A stretch of 64,000 bases of DNA from Chitinophaga sp. sic0106 (GCF_019219075.1 NZ_JAHUWJ010000020.1:62001-126000), one strand, 5' to 3'; shown: positions 25,199 through 34,245, numbered from the stretch's first letter. Translations and numbers: made by a program. The notes: generated from the letters alone by a model not told the origin.

Positions 25199-26722
25199 TT
25201 ACGGAGTTAATACTTCTTTCTTTTTGACATCGCCTTGTAGTTCACTAATATGCAGCGAAAACAACAGCATAATTATCATCGGTATAAACTGATATCGCAA
25301 TACCACTGGTGTTGCAAAAACGCTGAACCCAAAGTTGATCACCACAAACACCGTTGCCAGCCATACGGAGGCAAAGGAAACATAAGTGCCACTATTGTGT
25401 CTGCGAGCCTTGTATAGAAAGAAGAGTGAAACCAGGAAATAAAAATTAAGACCTGTCCATAGCAAACGGTAGAAGTAGCCGATGATCAGCATAGGCCAGG
25501 TAGGGATGCGTTTGTGTACCGCCGCACTTTCGAGCTGAAACCATTTTTGCGGGGAGCGCCACATATCCTTTTGACCCAGGTTATAGTTAGTATATTTTTC
25601 CAGGTGTGGATTAAAATATGTTTTCGTATTCAACCACATATAGTAACGCATAAACGAAAAGGGATACTTCTTTATCAGGTACCAACCGTATTTATTGTAG
25701 CTGGGGGAAACAGACCCCCACAGTTTGATTAGTCCTCTGGAAGTGCCTTCAAACTTAGGTCCGTATGCAAAGGAATATGGTTTCAGAATAGCGTTGGGCA
25801 TCTTGATGAAAAATGTGCCTGGCAGTTCGGCCATTTGTTCATCTGTGGGAGCAATCTTTCTGAAATACAATTTTGCATAGCGGTCCAGCGGGCGCAGGTC
25901 TTCCGGGAGTTGTGTGCTATCTACCTGAATGTGGCCATACATATAAAGAGCATTGTTGGCGATCTGCCAGCCACCGAAGATGGAAAATTCCGCATGGCCG
26001 GTAATTTTCTTCGTTTCCTGTTTGGTGTACAGTATGAAAGGAAAAATGAATAGCCAGGGTAGGATGATACCGAATAATTTGAAGGGCAGTTTATAGGCCG
26101 TAATTGGAATAACCAATAGGGCTACCAGTGGATAATAAATAGCAGTATAGCGGACGGTGAACGCGATGCCGATCAATATGCCCTGTATCAGCAGGTACTT
26201 GAGCTTTGGCGACCGGAACATCCACATGTACTGCGCAAAGATGGTGACACTCAACGCGCAGAACAACGCATCACTGAGTACACAGTTGGCCAGGTATAGC
26301 AAGGCAGGGTTTACTATCAGGAAGATAAAAAAGAGCCGCTTATTCCATCCCCGCAGATCCAGCAGGTACAAGGCTGTATAAAACAGGTACAACAAAGCGA
26401 CCTGCAATATCAGATACTGCACCGCCACCAGCCACACGTGCGATGGAGAAATGATGTGCACCAATTTTAAGAAAAACGGATATCCCACCGGCCAAATATT
26501 TACCCGCAGGTTTTCCAGGTTTGTATCTACATAGTTGGAAGAGTCAGAAATGAAATCCGGAAACGGATACAGCAGTTTAAACACTACAAACTGGACTATT
26601 GTTACCAGCAAGGCAGCCAGCAAATACTTCCGGTTGGAAGGGTTACGGAATATAAATGCGACAAATGACTCCCGGTTAAGGGTAGTCAGGGGTTGATGCG
26701 ATAGTAAACGAATAAGGTTCAT
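25199..26722 (-). CDS. Membrane glycosyltransferase, GT-C/ArnT-like
   Basis: The protein has 507 residues and about ten membrane helices. The first extracytoplasmic loop after helix one contains an acidic DSSNYVDT and then WPVGYPFFLKL, the layout of GT39-type and related GT-C enzymes, which use an Asp in this loop to bind lipid-phosphate sugars. A large C-terminal periplasmic segment holds YFRKIAPTDEQM and PNAILKPYSF. Such proteins transfer sugar from a polyprenyl carrier to a glycan or lipid. The exact donor and acceptor cannot be read. It appears monocistronic and is convergent to the AT-rich operon. Confidence 0.75.
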   Translation of the reverse strand: MNLIRLLSHQPLTTLNRESFVAFIFRNPSNRKYLLAALLVTIVQFVVFKLLYPFPDFISDSSNYVDTNLENLRVNIWPVGYPFFLKLVHIISPSHVWLVAVQYLILQVALLYLFYTALYLLDLRGWNKRLFFIFLIVNPALLYLANCVLSDALFCALSVTIFAQYMWMFRSPKLKYLLIQGILIGIAFTVRYTAIYYPLVALLVIPITAYKLPFKLFGIILPWLFIFPFILYTKQETKKITGHAEFSIFGGWQIANNALYMYGHIQVDSTQLPEDLRPLDRYAKLYFRKIAPTDEQMAELPGTFFIKMPNAILKPYSFAYGPKFEGTSRGLIKLWGSVSPSYNKYGWYLIKKYPFSFMRYYMWLNTKTYFNPHLEKYTNYNLGQKDMWRSPQKWFQLESAAVHKRIPTWPMLIIGYFYRLLWTGLNFYFLVSLFFLYKARRHNSGTYVSFASVWLATVFVVINFGFSVFATPVVLRYQFIPMIIMLLFSLHISELQGDVKKKEVLTP

Positions 26723-26827
26723 AATTCGGATGTTTGAATTGCTGGTAGGTTTGCGGCTAAATATCTGTGTTTGGGATGCTACGGGACTTCAGTGTGGGCA
26801 AAAAAAGATTGCGGGGTTCTGATCCGC

Positions 26828-26946
26828 CATTGGAGCTATCCTATGCTGTGAGTATGGTTCAAATTTTCCTGCTGGTCATCACTACTTATTCTTGGCATTG
26901 GAGCTATCATGACTGTGAATACGGTTCAAATTTCGCTGGTCATCAT
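26828..26946. repeat. Imperfect direct repeat upstream of ohr
   Basis: A unit starting CATTGGAGCTATC and continuing to GCTGGTCATCA occurs at 26828-26882 and again at 26896-26946, with several mismatches and small gaps. Both contain GGTTCAAATTT. An open frame through it is not convincing as a gene. Confidence 0.7.
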
Positions 26947-26989
26947 GACCCGCATTCGAAAAGTGGTTTTGTCTAAGAACTGTCACAAG

Positions 26990-27046
26990 AATATTATATC
27001 GTGCGCGATATAATATTTCGATTTACATTTGTGTCGTAAACGATAT
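26990..27046 (+). promoter_or_regulatory. ohr promoter and probable OhrR operator
   Basis: A perfect 12-bp inverted repeat, AATATTATATCG and CGATATAATATT around TGCG (26990-27017), lies before the -7 box TACATTTG (27024-27031). A weaker dyad TCG-TAAA-CGA with the same CGATATA right half occurs at 27034-27043, near the start of transcription. A MarR-type dimer bound here would block RNA polymerase. OhrR is encoded in the same operon, so autoregulation is the simplest reading. Confidence 0.7.
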
Positions 27047-27059
27047 AAAAATTATCATC

Positions 27060-27488
27060 ATGGCAAATACAATCTATCAGACAAAATCCACCGTTACAGG
27101 TGGCAGAAATGGTAAGGTACAATCAGAGGACGGTGTATTGAACCTCGAACTGCGCATCCCTAAAGAAATGGGTGGCCCCGGAGGTAGCTATACCAACCCG
27201 GAACAGTTGTTTTCTGCCGGCTATGCCGCCTGTTTCGACAGCGCCCTGAATTTTGTAGCATTACAGCAAAAGATTAAACTCACCGGAACAAGAGTATCTG
27301 CAACAGTGGGACTTGAAAAGGCAGATCCTGGATTTAAGCTCGCCGTGGCACTGGATGTAGCCATTCAGGGAATTCCCCGTGAACAGGCGCAGCAACTCCT
27401 GGAAACGGCCCATCAGGTATGCCCTTATTCCAACGCACTGCGAAATAACGTAGATGTTAAGTTAACTTTGCTGGAAGAAGAATATTAA
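27060..27488 (+). CDS. ohr: Organic hydroperoxide resistance protein Ohr (OsmC family)
   Basis: The protein has 142 residues. The two reactive cysteines are C58 in GYAACFDSAL and C121 in HQVCPYSNA. E48 (NPEQLFSAGYAACF) and R16 (GGRNGKV) complete the Ohr active site. Ohr reduces fatty-acid and other organic hydroperoxides in the cytoplasm, using lipoylated proteins as reductant. It is the first gene of a two-gene operon with OhrR four bases downstream. The dyad-flanked promoter upstream supports peroxide induction. Confidence 0.95.
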   Translation: MANTIYQTKSTVTGGRNGKVQSEDGVLNLELRIPKEMGGPGGSYTNPEQLFSAGYAACFDSALNFVALQQKIKLTGTRVSATVGLEKADPGFKLAVALDVAIQGIPREQAQQLLETAHQVCPYSNALRNNVDVKLTLLEEEY

Positions 27489-27492
27489 TATC

Positions 27493-27942
27493 ATGGAACC
27501 AACATTAAAACTGGCGGATCAGATTTGTTTTCCGGTATATGCAGCCTCCAGGCTCATCATCAGGAAGTATACCCCTTACCTGGATGAGCTGGGGCTCAGC
27601 TATCCCCAATACCTGGTTATGCTGGTATTATGGGAAGAAGATCAGGTGCCCGTAAGTTTTATTGTCCAGAAACTATTACTCAATACCAATACAATTACAC
27701 CGCTGCTGCAGCGCCTGGAAGCGATGGGTATGCTCACCCGCAAAAAGTCGCAGCACGATGAAAGAAAAGTAATTGTTTCCCTGACCGCCAAAGGCCGGAA
27801 GCTAAAAGAACAAGCGGCGACCATTCCATCAGAAATGGCCGCCTGCCTGCTTTCGAAAGAAATCACCGCAGCAGATCTGGGCATGCTCGTGAATAAGTTA
27901 AATCAGCTGATAGCCACCCTCAATGAAGAAGATGCTTCATAA
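27493..27942 (+). CDS. ohrR: MarR family regulator, OhrR type
   Basis: The protein has 149 residues with a winged helix: YLVMLVLWEEDQVPVSFIVQKL, then NTNTITPLLQRLEAMGMLTRKKSQHDERKVIVSLTAKG. It carries the N-terminal redox cysteine C12 in DQICFPVYAASR, the position of the sensing Cys in known OhrR proteins. Oxidation of that residue by organic peroxides releases DNA. It is encoded four bases after ohr and probably represses its own operon. A C-terminal resolving Cys (ACLL) may make it the two-Cys type. Confidence 0.92.
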   Translation: MEPTLKLADQICFPVYAASRLIIRKYTPYLDELGLSYPQYLVMLVLWEEDQVPVSFIVQKLLLNTNTITPLLQRLEAMGMLTRKKSQHDERKVIVSLTAKGRKLKEQAATIPSEMAACLLSKEITAADLGMLVNKLNQLIATLNEEDAS

Positions 27943-28017
27943 TTGTGAGGTATGTCACATCCGGTGCGGCCACGATCGCTGAACTTTGTATATTCATACT
28001 AAACGAAACGACCTACC

Positions 28018-29178
28018 ATGTTAAATTTCGAACTTTATAATCCCACCAATCTGGTTTTTGGAAAAGGACAGATAGCTAAATTGAAGACATTGGTGCCGCA
28101 GGATGCCAAAATCCTCCTGCTCTATGGAGGCGGTAGCATTTTTAAAAATGGGGTGTACGACCAGGTGGCCGCCGCACTCGAAGGCCATGATATCACAGAA
28201 TTTGGTGGCGTAGAGCCCAACCCGCATTTCGAAACACTGATGAAAGCAGTGGAAGTGATCAGGGAGAAAAATCTCAACTTTATACTCGCCGTTGGCGGCG
28301 GCTCCGTGATAGATGGCGCGAAATTCGTTTCTGCAGCAGTGAAATTCGATGGCAATCCTATCGACATCCTGCAAAAACAAATTCGTATAGTAGATAACGT
28401 AGTGCCTTTCGGCACTGTGCTCACCCTGCCCGCTACCGGCAGCGAAATGAACTCCGGATCGGTGATCACCATCAGGAGCACGCACGAAAAACTTTCCTTT
28501 GGCGGACGGGCATTATTCCCGGTATTTTCGGTATGTGATCCGGAGGTCATTACATCTCTCCCTAAAAGACAACTACAGAACGGTGTAATAGATGCCTATA
28601 CACACGTGATGGAACAATACCTCACTTACCCTGCCGGTGCGCTCCTGCAGGACCGCTTTGCAGAAAGTATCCTGCAAACGCTCGTGGAAGTAGGCCCTTC
28701 CGTGGTGGATAACCCGGACGACTACACGCTGGCGGCCAATTTCATGTGGAGCTGTACCATGGCGCTGAACGGACTAATCCAGAAAGGCGTGCCTACGGAC
28801 TGGGTTACCCATATGATCGGTCACGAACTCACCGCCCTCTATGATATTGATCACGCCAGAACCCTCGCTATCATTGGTCCTAACCTCTATAAAGTGATGT
28901 TCGATACCAAAAAGGAAAAGCTGGCGCAATATGGTCGCAGGGTATGGAATATCCAGGGCGATAATACGGACGAAGTAGCCAAAGTGGCTATCGAAGCTAC
29001 CATCCGCTTCTTCGATACCATGGGCATGAAAATGAAACTTTCCGCTTACACCACCGAATACGCCAAAACCGCCGATTTCATCGAAAAACGATTCAATGAA
29101 AGAGGATGGGTAGCCATGGGTGAAAGGAAAAATATCACCCCTGATAAGGTGCGAGCAATTGTGGAAATGAGCTATTAG
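28018..29178 (+). CDS. Iron-containing (Zn/Fe) alcohol dehydrogenase, YqhD-type
   Basis: The protein has 386 residues, family III alcohol dehydrogenase. The nucleotide loop is AVGGGSVIDGAKF. Metal ligands are D192, H196 (IDAYTHVMEQ), H265 (THMIGHEL) and H279 (DIDHARTL), which match the E. coli YqhD ligands with a constant offset of two. YqhD reduces short-chain and lipid-peroxidation aldehydes with NADPH. Its place after ohr-ohrR suggests a role in aldehyde clearance during peroxide stress, which is an inference. The GGGS at 37-40 near the N-terminus is the YqhD-like NADPH contact. It has its own leader and ends at a terminator. Confidence 0.93.
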   Translation: MLNFELYNPTNLVFGKGQIAKLKTLVPQDAKILLLYGGGSIFKNGVYDQVAAALEGHDITEFGGVEPNPHFETLMKAVEVIREKNLNFILAVGGGSVIDGAKFVSAAVKFDGNPIDILQKQIRIVDNVVPFGTVLTLPATGSEMNSGSVITIRSTHEKLSFGGRALFPVFSVCDPEVITSLPKRQLQNGVIDAYTHVMEQYLTYPAGALLQDRFAESILQTLVEVGPSVVDNPDDYTLAANFMWSCTMALNGLIQKGVPTDWVTHMIGHELTALYDIDHARTLAIIGPNLYKVMFDTKKEKLAQYGRRVWNIQGDNTDEVAKVAIEATIRFFDTMGMKMKLSAYTTEYAKTADFIEKRFNERGWVAMGERKNITPDKVRAIVEMSY

Positions 29179-29200
29179 TTTTTATTTATTATATAATTTG

Positions 29201-29238
29201 GAAGCGCGAACGCCACCCGGCTTTCGCGCTTCTTTTTT
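29201..29238 (+). terminator. Terminator of the YqhD-type gene
   Basis: GAAGCGCGAA pairs with TTCGCGCTTC over a 12-base loop and is followed by six T. It starts 22 bases past the stop codon. Confidence 0.92.
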
Positions 29239-29374
29239 ACCAGCTACGAGAAACGACGGAGGACAACGCCCTCTCCACCTTTTGTTTATCCGGCATCGCA
29301 GGCACCCGTAAAATCGAAACAAAAACAAACAACAATTTCCCCACTCCTGTGTTGATGAAGAAAAACTGCTTCAG

Positions 29375-30118
29375 ATGACAAACTTAATCATCGCTTCATT
29401 TGCCCAGGAAGCACAAGCCATCACGGCCTTCCACAAGCTGACTGAACTGGAATCTATCGGGGACCTCACTATCTACGAAAGTGTAATTGTACAAAAGAAT
29501 GCACAGGGCGAAACCGGTGTGGTGCAAACTGGCAACAGCACAGAGGGGGTACGCACCTTATCTGGTATGGCGCTGGGTACACTGGTAGGGGCCTTTGCCG
29601 GGCCGGTGGGCATCCTGGCGGGCATGCTGCTGGGAACAATGGGAGGCGCTGTTTGGGAAGCCAATTACTTCAACTTTACAGAAGAGTTCAGCCGCAAAGT
29701 GGCCGATTCCCTGAAGCCGGGGTATACCGCCCTCATTGCGGAAGTTGATGAAGACAATGAAGTATTTGCCGATACCTATATCAAATCTTTGGGCGGCACC
29801 CTGCTCCGCACAGACGTAGACTTCGAATATGAAAAAATTGTGGACGACCAGGTAGAAGCCCTCGATGAACAGATTGCTGCCGACCGTGCAAAACTGCGCA
29901 CCGCAGAAGCTGCCGACAAAGCCCGCTTTGAAAAGGAAATCGCTGAACTGAAAGAAAAAAGAAAGCAACGTATCGCTGAACTAAAATCAGCCGTCAAAAA
30001 ATCAGGCGCACATACGGAAGCTACGCTGAAGGAAATGAGAGCCACCCGCCTGAAAAGTAGGATAGAGCTGTATAAACGGCGTATTGCCACTCTGGAATCC
30101 GAACTGGGAAAATTATAA
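29375..30118 (+). CDS. DUF1269-like membrane-associated protein with coiled coil
   Basis: The protein has 247 residues. The N-terminal half resembles DUF1269: MTNLIIASFAQEAQAITAFHKL at the start, then a glycine-rich hydrophobic hairpin (LSGMALGTLVGAFAGPVGILAGMLLGTMGG, residues 62-91) and ALIAEVDEDNE. Residues 160-247 form a long charged coiled coil of A/E/K/R repeats. The family is of unknown function and often induced by stress. The glycine hairpin could insert in the inner membrane with the coiled coil in the cytoplasm. It is monocistronic. Confidence 0.75.
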   Translation: MTNLIIASFAQEAQAITAFHKLTELESIGDLTIYESVIVQKNAQGETGVVQTGNSTEGVRTLSGMALGTLVGAFAGPVGILAGMLLGTMGGAVWEANYFNFTEEFSRKVADSLKPGYTALIAEVDEDNEVFADTYIKSLGGTLLRTDVDFEYEKIVDDQVEALDEQIAADRAKLRTAEAADKARFEKEIAELKEKRKQRIAELKSAVKKSGAHTEATLKEMRATRLKSRIELYKRRIATLESELGKL

Positions 30119-30169
30119 ATGCGATCGGGATGGCGAGCCACCGGCCCGTCATCCCAATCAAATAAAATG

Positions 30170-31333
30170 CTACTTTATCCACTGCACACATACCGGACTT
30201 CCAACCTTAATTCGTTTGCCCGTATCCGTTAGCTTGCCTGTTTGTTTATCCACCTTAAAAATCACCACATCATTACTCTCCTGATGCGCTGCCAGCAGGA
30301 AGTTTCCAGCCGGGTCAAAATTGAAATTGCGTGGCATCACACCCAGGGTAGACTGGAATCCCGTTACACTGAGCTTTCCGCTGATCTTGTCCCGCTTAAA
30401 TATCGCAAGGCTGTTGGCATCACCCCTGTTGGAGGCATAGAGGAAATTATTATCCGGGGAGAGATGAATATCCGCTGATCCGATTTTTCCCTTGAAATCC
30501 GCAGGGTGACTACTGATCGTTTGTAACAAGGTGAACCTGCCATCTGCATAACTATACACCAATACTTCTCCGGAAAGTTCTGTCATCAGGTACGCGTATT
30601 TTCCAGTGGCATCAAACACCATATGGCGAGGGCCGCTGCCTGGTTTTACCTGTACAAACGGAGCCGTAGCAGGGGAGAGCTTGCCGGTACTGGCAGCAAA
30701 ATTGTAACACATGATCTTATCAATACCGAGGTCATTGACAAACAGGTATTTATTATCGGGAGAAAAGAAGGCCGCATGCGCATGTGCTTTCTCCTGCCGA
30801 TCGGCCACCGGCCCGGTGCCGGTATGCTGTACCTGGTCCGCCGCTACGCCTATGTGGCCTTTGTTCACAGGGAACACCACGGCATTGCCACTACCGTAGT
30901 TAGCCACCGCAATAAATTTACCATTGCTGCTGGCCGACACATAACAAGGCCACTGGCCGTGCGAGGGAACCTTGTTAATAAAGCTGAGCCTGCCGCTGCT
31001 GTGGTCAAACGCAAAGGAAGATACACCGCCAGGGCCGCTGTCTTCATTTACCGCATACACGAAGTGCTGATCCGGCGAAACAGCCAGAAAAGACGGATTC
31101 GTGGTAGCTGCCTCACTTACAGGCGTAGCTTCCCCGGTTTGGGTATTGAAGTGATATACATAAATGCCTTTGCTCTGGCCGCTGTTGGTGTAAGTACCCA
31201 GCAACAGATAAGGCTGATCGGATGGTTTGCCGGACATATGATGTTGTTTATGCTTTTGCTGGCCATATATCCCGCCAAAAGGCAACAGTGCTAAGGCTGA
31301 TAACGTGGCATATCGCTGGAGAATTCTTTTCAT
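30170..31333 (-). CDS. Secreted lactonase, seven-bladed propeller (PF10282 type)
   Basis: The protein has 387 residues with a signal peptide ending GIYG. Propeller repeats are seen throughout, including YLLLGTYTNSGQSKGIYVYHF in blade one. Further blocks are NPSFLAVSPDQHFVYAVNE, AHAHAAFFSPDNKYLFVNDLG, GPRHMVFDATGKYAYLM and ADIHLSPDNNFLYASNRG. This is the 6-phosphogluconolactonase-type (YbhE) family, but a signal peptide makes a role in the pentose phosphate pathway unlikely. It may open sugar lactones formed by periplasmic dehydrogenases. It is divergent from the peroxiredoxin operon. Confidence 0.88.
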   Translation of the reverse strand: MKRILQRYATLSALALLPFGGIYGQQKHKQHHMSGKPSDQPYLLLGTYTNSGQSKGIYVYHFNTQTGEATPVSEAATTNPSFLAVSPDQHFVYAVNEDSGPGGVSSFAFDHSSGRLSFINKVPSHGQWPCYVSASSNGKFIAVANYGSGNAVVFPVNKGHIGVAADQVQHTGTGPVADRQEKAHAHAAFFSPDNKYLFVNDLGIDKIMCYNFAASTGKLSPATAPFVQVKPGSGPRHMVFDATGKYAYLMTELSGEVLVYSYADGRFTLLQTISSHPADFKGKIGSADIHLSPDNNFLYASNRGDANSLAIFKRDKISGKLSVTGFQSTLGVMPRNFNFDPAGNFLLAAHQESNDVVIFKVDKQTGKLTDTGKRIKVGSPVCVQWIK

Positions 31334-31450
31334 CTGATGTTAACTTGGATTAAAACAGCACCAAGATTAGTGAAAATAAGATAAAGAACAAAAGGCGCAG
31401 CTGGCTGTTTTACCAAATTGTATTGTAGTACAGACTAAAAAACGGAAATT

Positions 31451-31921
31451 ATGATATTAACACCCAACACACCCGCACCGGATTTTGACTTATATGCCAC
31501 GCCCGATCAGCGTTTGAAGCTGTCGGATTTCAAAGGGAAAAAAGTAATCCTGTCCTTTTACCCGGCGGACTGGAGCCCTGTTTGCTCTGATCAGCTGGCA
31601 CTCTATAATGAAACGCTGAACATGTTTCGTAATGCCGGCGCTGAGCTGCTGGGCATATCGGTGGACAGCAAATGGAGCCATCTGGCATTTTCGCAGGAGC
31701 GTAAATTTCATTTTCCACTGCTGGCAGATTTTGAGCCCAAAGGTGAAGTAGCAAAACAATACGGCATTTATAACAACGATGGCGGTGAAGCCCACAGAGC
31801 TTTGTTTGTGATAGATGAAAAGGGCATCATCCAATGGAGTTACCTTTCACCGGATGGCATCAATCCCGGTGCAGACGGTATTCTGGATGCTTTGGATCAA
31901 TTAAATAACGGTAAAAATTAA
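31451..31921 (+). CDS. AhpE-like 1-Cys peroxiredoxin
   Basis: The protein has 156 residues with a thioredoxin fold. The peroxidatic cysteine is C45 in YPADWSPVCSDQLALY, close to the P-x-x-x-(T/S)-x-x-C motif with Ser in place of Thr. There is no second Cys, so it is 1-Cys or partner-dependent. Later motifs GISVDSKWSHLAF and PLLADFEP are standard. It reduces peroxides. The DsbA-like gene starts four bases after its stop, and that protein could serve as its reductant. Confidence 0.88.
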   Translation: MILTPNTPAPDFDLYATPDQRLKLSDFKGKKVILSFYPADWSPVCSDQLALYNETLNMFRNAGAELLGISVDSKWSHLAFSQERKFHFPLLADFEPKGEVAKQYGIYNNDGGEAHRALFVIDEKGIIQWSYLSPDGINPGADGILDALDQLNNGKN

Positions 31922-31925
31922 TAGC

Positions 31926-32444
31926 ATGGCACATTTAAAAACAGCAGTCAGCAAAGGGGATCACACGCTTGGTAATCCAAACGCAGCAAAGGTTTTGGTA
32001 GAGTATGGCGACTATCAGTGTCCGCATTGTGGCGTTGCTTTCCCCTTCATCAACCGGTTATTGGATAATTATGGAGATGAAATCCTGTTCGTATTCAGAA
32101 ATTTCCCGTTACAGGAATCGCATCCGGCTGCGATGATGTCGGCCCTGGCAGCCGAAGCGGCCGGGCAGCAGGGTAAGTTCTGGGAAATGCATGATATGAT
32201 CTTCGAACACCAGGCTAAGCTCAGTGCAGACACCTTGCTCCACTTCGCAGAAAAGCTGCAGCTGGATATGCAGCAGTTTTCACAGGACTGGCGCAGCCAG
32301 GAGTTGATGAGCAAGGTGGAAGGGGATTTTGAAGGTGGCCTGCGCAGTGGTGTAAATGGCACGCCTACCTTCTTCCTCAATGGTGAACGTTATGAAAAAT
32401 ATGCTTCTACCTACGAATCGCTGGAGCTGATGATGCGCGATTAA
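31926..32444 (+). CDS. DsbA-family thioredoxin-like protein
   Basis: The protein has 172 residues with no signal peptide. The active site is YGDYQCPHCGVAF, a C-P-H-C motif as in DsbA. Later NGTPTFFLNGERY contains the cis-proline loop (GTP). The absence of export signals suggests a cytoplasmic oxidoreductase such as those linked to NhaA or peroxiredoxins. It is coupled to the peroxiredoxin gene four bases upstream. Its stop codon abuts the stop of the convergent nucleotidyltransferase gene with no base between. Confidence 0.88.
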   Translation: MAHLKTAVSKGDHTLGNPNAAKVLVEYGDYQCPHCGVAFPFINRLLDNYGDEILFVFRNFPLQESHPAAMMSALAAEAAGQQGKFWEMHDMIFEHQAKLSADTLLHFAEKLQLDMQQFSQDWRSQELMSKVEGDFEGGLRSGVNGTPTFFLNGERYEKYASTYESLELMMRD

Positions 32445-33494
32445 TTATTGATAAAACTCTTCCCTGATCTGAATCAGCAGGTGTTCCGCTCTCCGGTAGT
32501 CCGGTGCCTCCGGCAGGCCGGAAGCGGCATAGAGGGCGTCCATATTATCCAGTTTGGCATTGATGAGGTCCATCAATTCCGTATATTCATAGGCGCCACT
32601 CCGGATCTTCAGCAGGGCTTCCCGGTCGCTGCGATGTACCCGCACTTCCTGATAGCGGGCAATTTCTTCTGCCATACTCAGCAATCTGAATGTATGCATC
32701 ATATTTTTGGCATCATAGTTTTTCCCATGCGCCAGCGTGCCCTGGTAGCGCTGTTCGTTGCGGTTTTCCACCCACTGCCAGTATTCGAGATATTCCCGGC
32801 AATAAACCGACCAGGCATCTTTATTGAAAGTCATTACCGCCAAAGGTTCCACGCCTTTAGGAATGGAGCTCAGCTGTACCTCGTTGGCCTGGTCGCCTGA
32901 AACAATACCACGCAGCTGCGGGTGATGGTAAATCAGGTAACCATCCCGGAAGTTGGGAATGGCAGTAAGTCCGCAGGCTTCCTGCTGAAGTTGGTTTTCC
33001 AGCAGCCATGCTGCCAGTGTCATGCTGCCATTGCTGTGTACAACATAGCAAAAGTCCAGCACTGTTTTGCGTGCTTTTTCAAATGTTTTATTTATTTTTT
33101 TATTGAGACCTGATGCTTTCTTAATCTGCGTTTTAGCGTAGCCGGCAAAGGTTTCCTGGCAAAGCTTCGACAAAAAATCCCGGGGCTGAATGCGTGCCAT
33201 CACGGGATGCTTAAACAATACACAGTGTGTTGGTGTGTTGAGCAGTTCCAGGATGTTCGGATTGTTTTTACAAAGAAGTTCTATAAACCTGCCAATCTCA
33301 AAAAATACCTCGTCATTGCTGTTGTTGTTGACCTGCGGCGTATAATTAAGGCCATAGAATTCCTGTTTAGGCAGTATGAATATGCCTTTTAGGTCCATGT
33401 CGGAAGTGGGAAGTGCCAGGTTATAGGCATTGCTTCCACTGATGCATTTGAGCAGCAGCTGCCGTGGTGATTGTATTAATTCCTCAAAGGTCAT
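32445..33494 (-). CDS. RlaP-type nucleotidyltransferase (second of twin pair)
   Basis: The protein has about 349 residues. The polymerase-beta-like active site is ISGSNAYNLALPTSDMDLKG, giving G-S-x-A-Y and the D-x-D metal pair. This matches the RlaP family (PF10127), predicted DNA polymerase beta-type enzymes tied to RNA repair. An all-helical C-terminal part follows (AKNMMHTFRLLSMAEEI). The ATG at 33494 begins with MTFEELIQSPRQ; an ATG at 33521 is an alternative. It overlaps the upstream paralogue by 11 bases. No RtcB or ligase is in the window, so the repair role is family-based only. Confidence 0.82.
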   Translation of the reverse strand: MTFEELIQSPRQLLLKCISGSNAYNLALPTSDMDLKGIFILPKQEFYGLNYTPQVNNNSNDEVFFEIGRFIELLCKNNPNILELLNTPTHCVLFKHPVMARIQPRDFLSKLCQETFAGYAKTQIKKASGLNKKINKTFEKARKTVLDFCYVVHSNGSMTLAAWLLENQLQQEACGLTAIPNFRDGYLIYHHPQLRGIVSGDQANEVQLSSIPKGVEPLAVMTFNKDAWSVYCREYLEYWQWVENRNEQRYQGTLAHGKNYDAKNMMHTFRLLSMAEEIARYQEVRVHRSDREALLKIRSGAYEYTELMDLINAKLDNMDALYAASGLPEAPDYRRAEHLLIQIREEFYQ

Positions 33495-34245
33495 GGCGGA
33501 TATACTTTCTAAAAATCTCATCCAGCTGTGCTGTTGTATGTTGTACAGGAGAGATGTTATTCGCTTTTTCTAAACCTGCCACGAGGTTGGTTGAAATCCA
33601 CTGTTGCAGGAATGGAACAGGGGGCACCAGCGTTTTTTCATCGGCGGCTTTTTTCTGTAGCAGCAGTGCATCTACAGCCTGATGCCATTCCTGGTCTGTG
33701 ATGAGGGTACGCAGCGCACCGAATTCAATTGGAGGAACGGTCTTTTTATCAAGTATCCACATGCCTGCCAGCAGTGGCCGCAGGGCATAAAAGTACTTTT
33801 TGAGCTTTACTTCCGGCGTCTGCAGGCTTTGCTCAAAGGTGTTCCTGGCCATGGAGAAGTAATGGTGACAACCCGCCCGATGTGAATAGTACTCGTTCAT
33901 CAGGCTGCGGAGTTCGGCGGCAAAATCGGTATCTTCTCTATATATAATTGGCGATTGCAGCCATTCATATAAAGGGCTGTTGGATTTTAGAAACAGTTGT
34001 AAAGCCTTTCGTATATCCCATCCATTTATATCCAATACTTCATCTACCGGGATTTCGATTACATCTTTGCGGTCGTGGATGCTGAGGTATTCCAGGCCTG
34101 GGCGCTGGTAAATAAAACGCACGTCATAATCGCTGTCGGGCGAAGCAAAGCCCCAGGCGCGACTCCCGGACTCTATCGCCATTAATATCCTGACCCCTTC
34201 CTGTTGCTCAATTTGCCTGAGTTGTTGCTGTATAGTTGGTTCCAT
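33484..34245 (-). CDS. RlaP-type nucleotidyltransferase (first of twin pair)
   Basis: The protein has 253 residues. The active site AIESGSRAWGFASPDSDYDV carries G-S-R-A-W-G and D-x-D. These are the same features as in the downstream paralogue but in a shorter protein. Residues IYREDTDFAAELRSLMNEYYS and HHYFSMARNTF form a helical region like that of other RlaP proteins. It ends overlapping the next gene by 11 bases, and the cupin gene ends four bases upstream of its start (34250 to 34245). The three minus-strand genes form one operon. Confidence 0.85.
   Translation of the reverse strand: MEPTIQQQLRQIEQQEGVRILMAIESGSRAWGFASPDSDYDVRFIYQRPGLEYLSIHDRKDVIEIPVDEVLDINGWDIRKALQLFLKSNSPLYEWLQSPIIYREDTDFAAELRSLMNEYYSHRAGCHHYFSMARNTFEQSLQTPEVKLKKYFYALRPLLAGMWILDKKTVPPIEFGALRTLITDQEWHQAVDALLLQKKAADEKTLVPPVPFLQQWISTNLVAGLEKANNISPVQHTTAQLDEIFRKYIRHDL

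Noticed and set aside
26767..26976. A 69-codon frame upstream of ohr.
   Set aside because: It lies over the imperfect direct repeat and shows no domain or start signal; it is better explained as non-coding.
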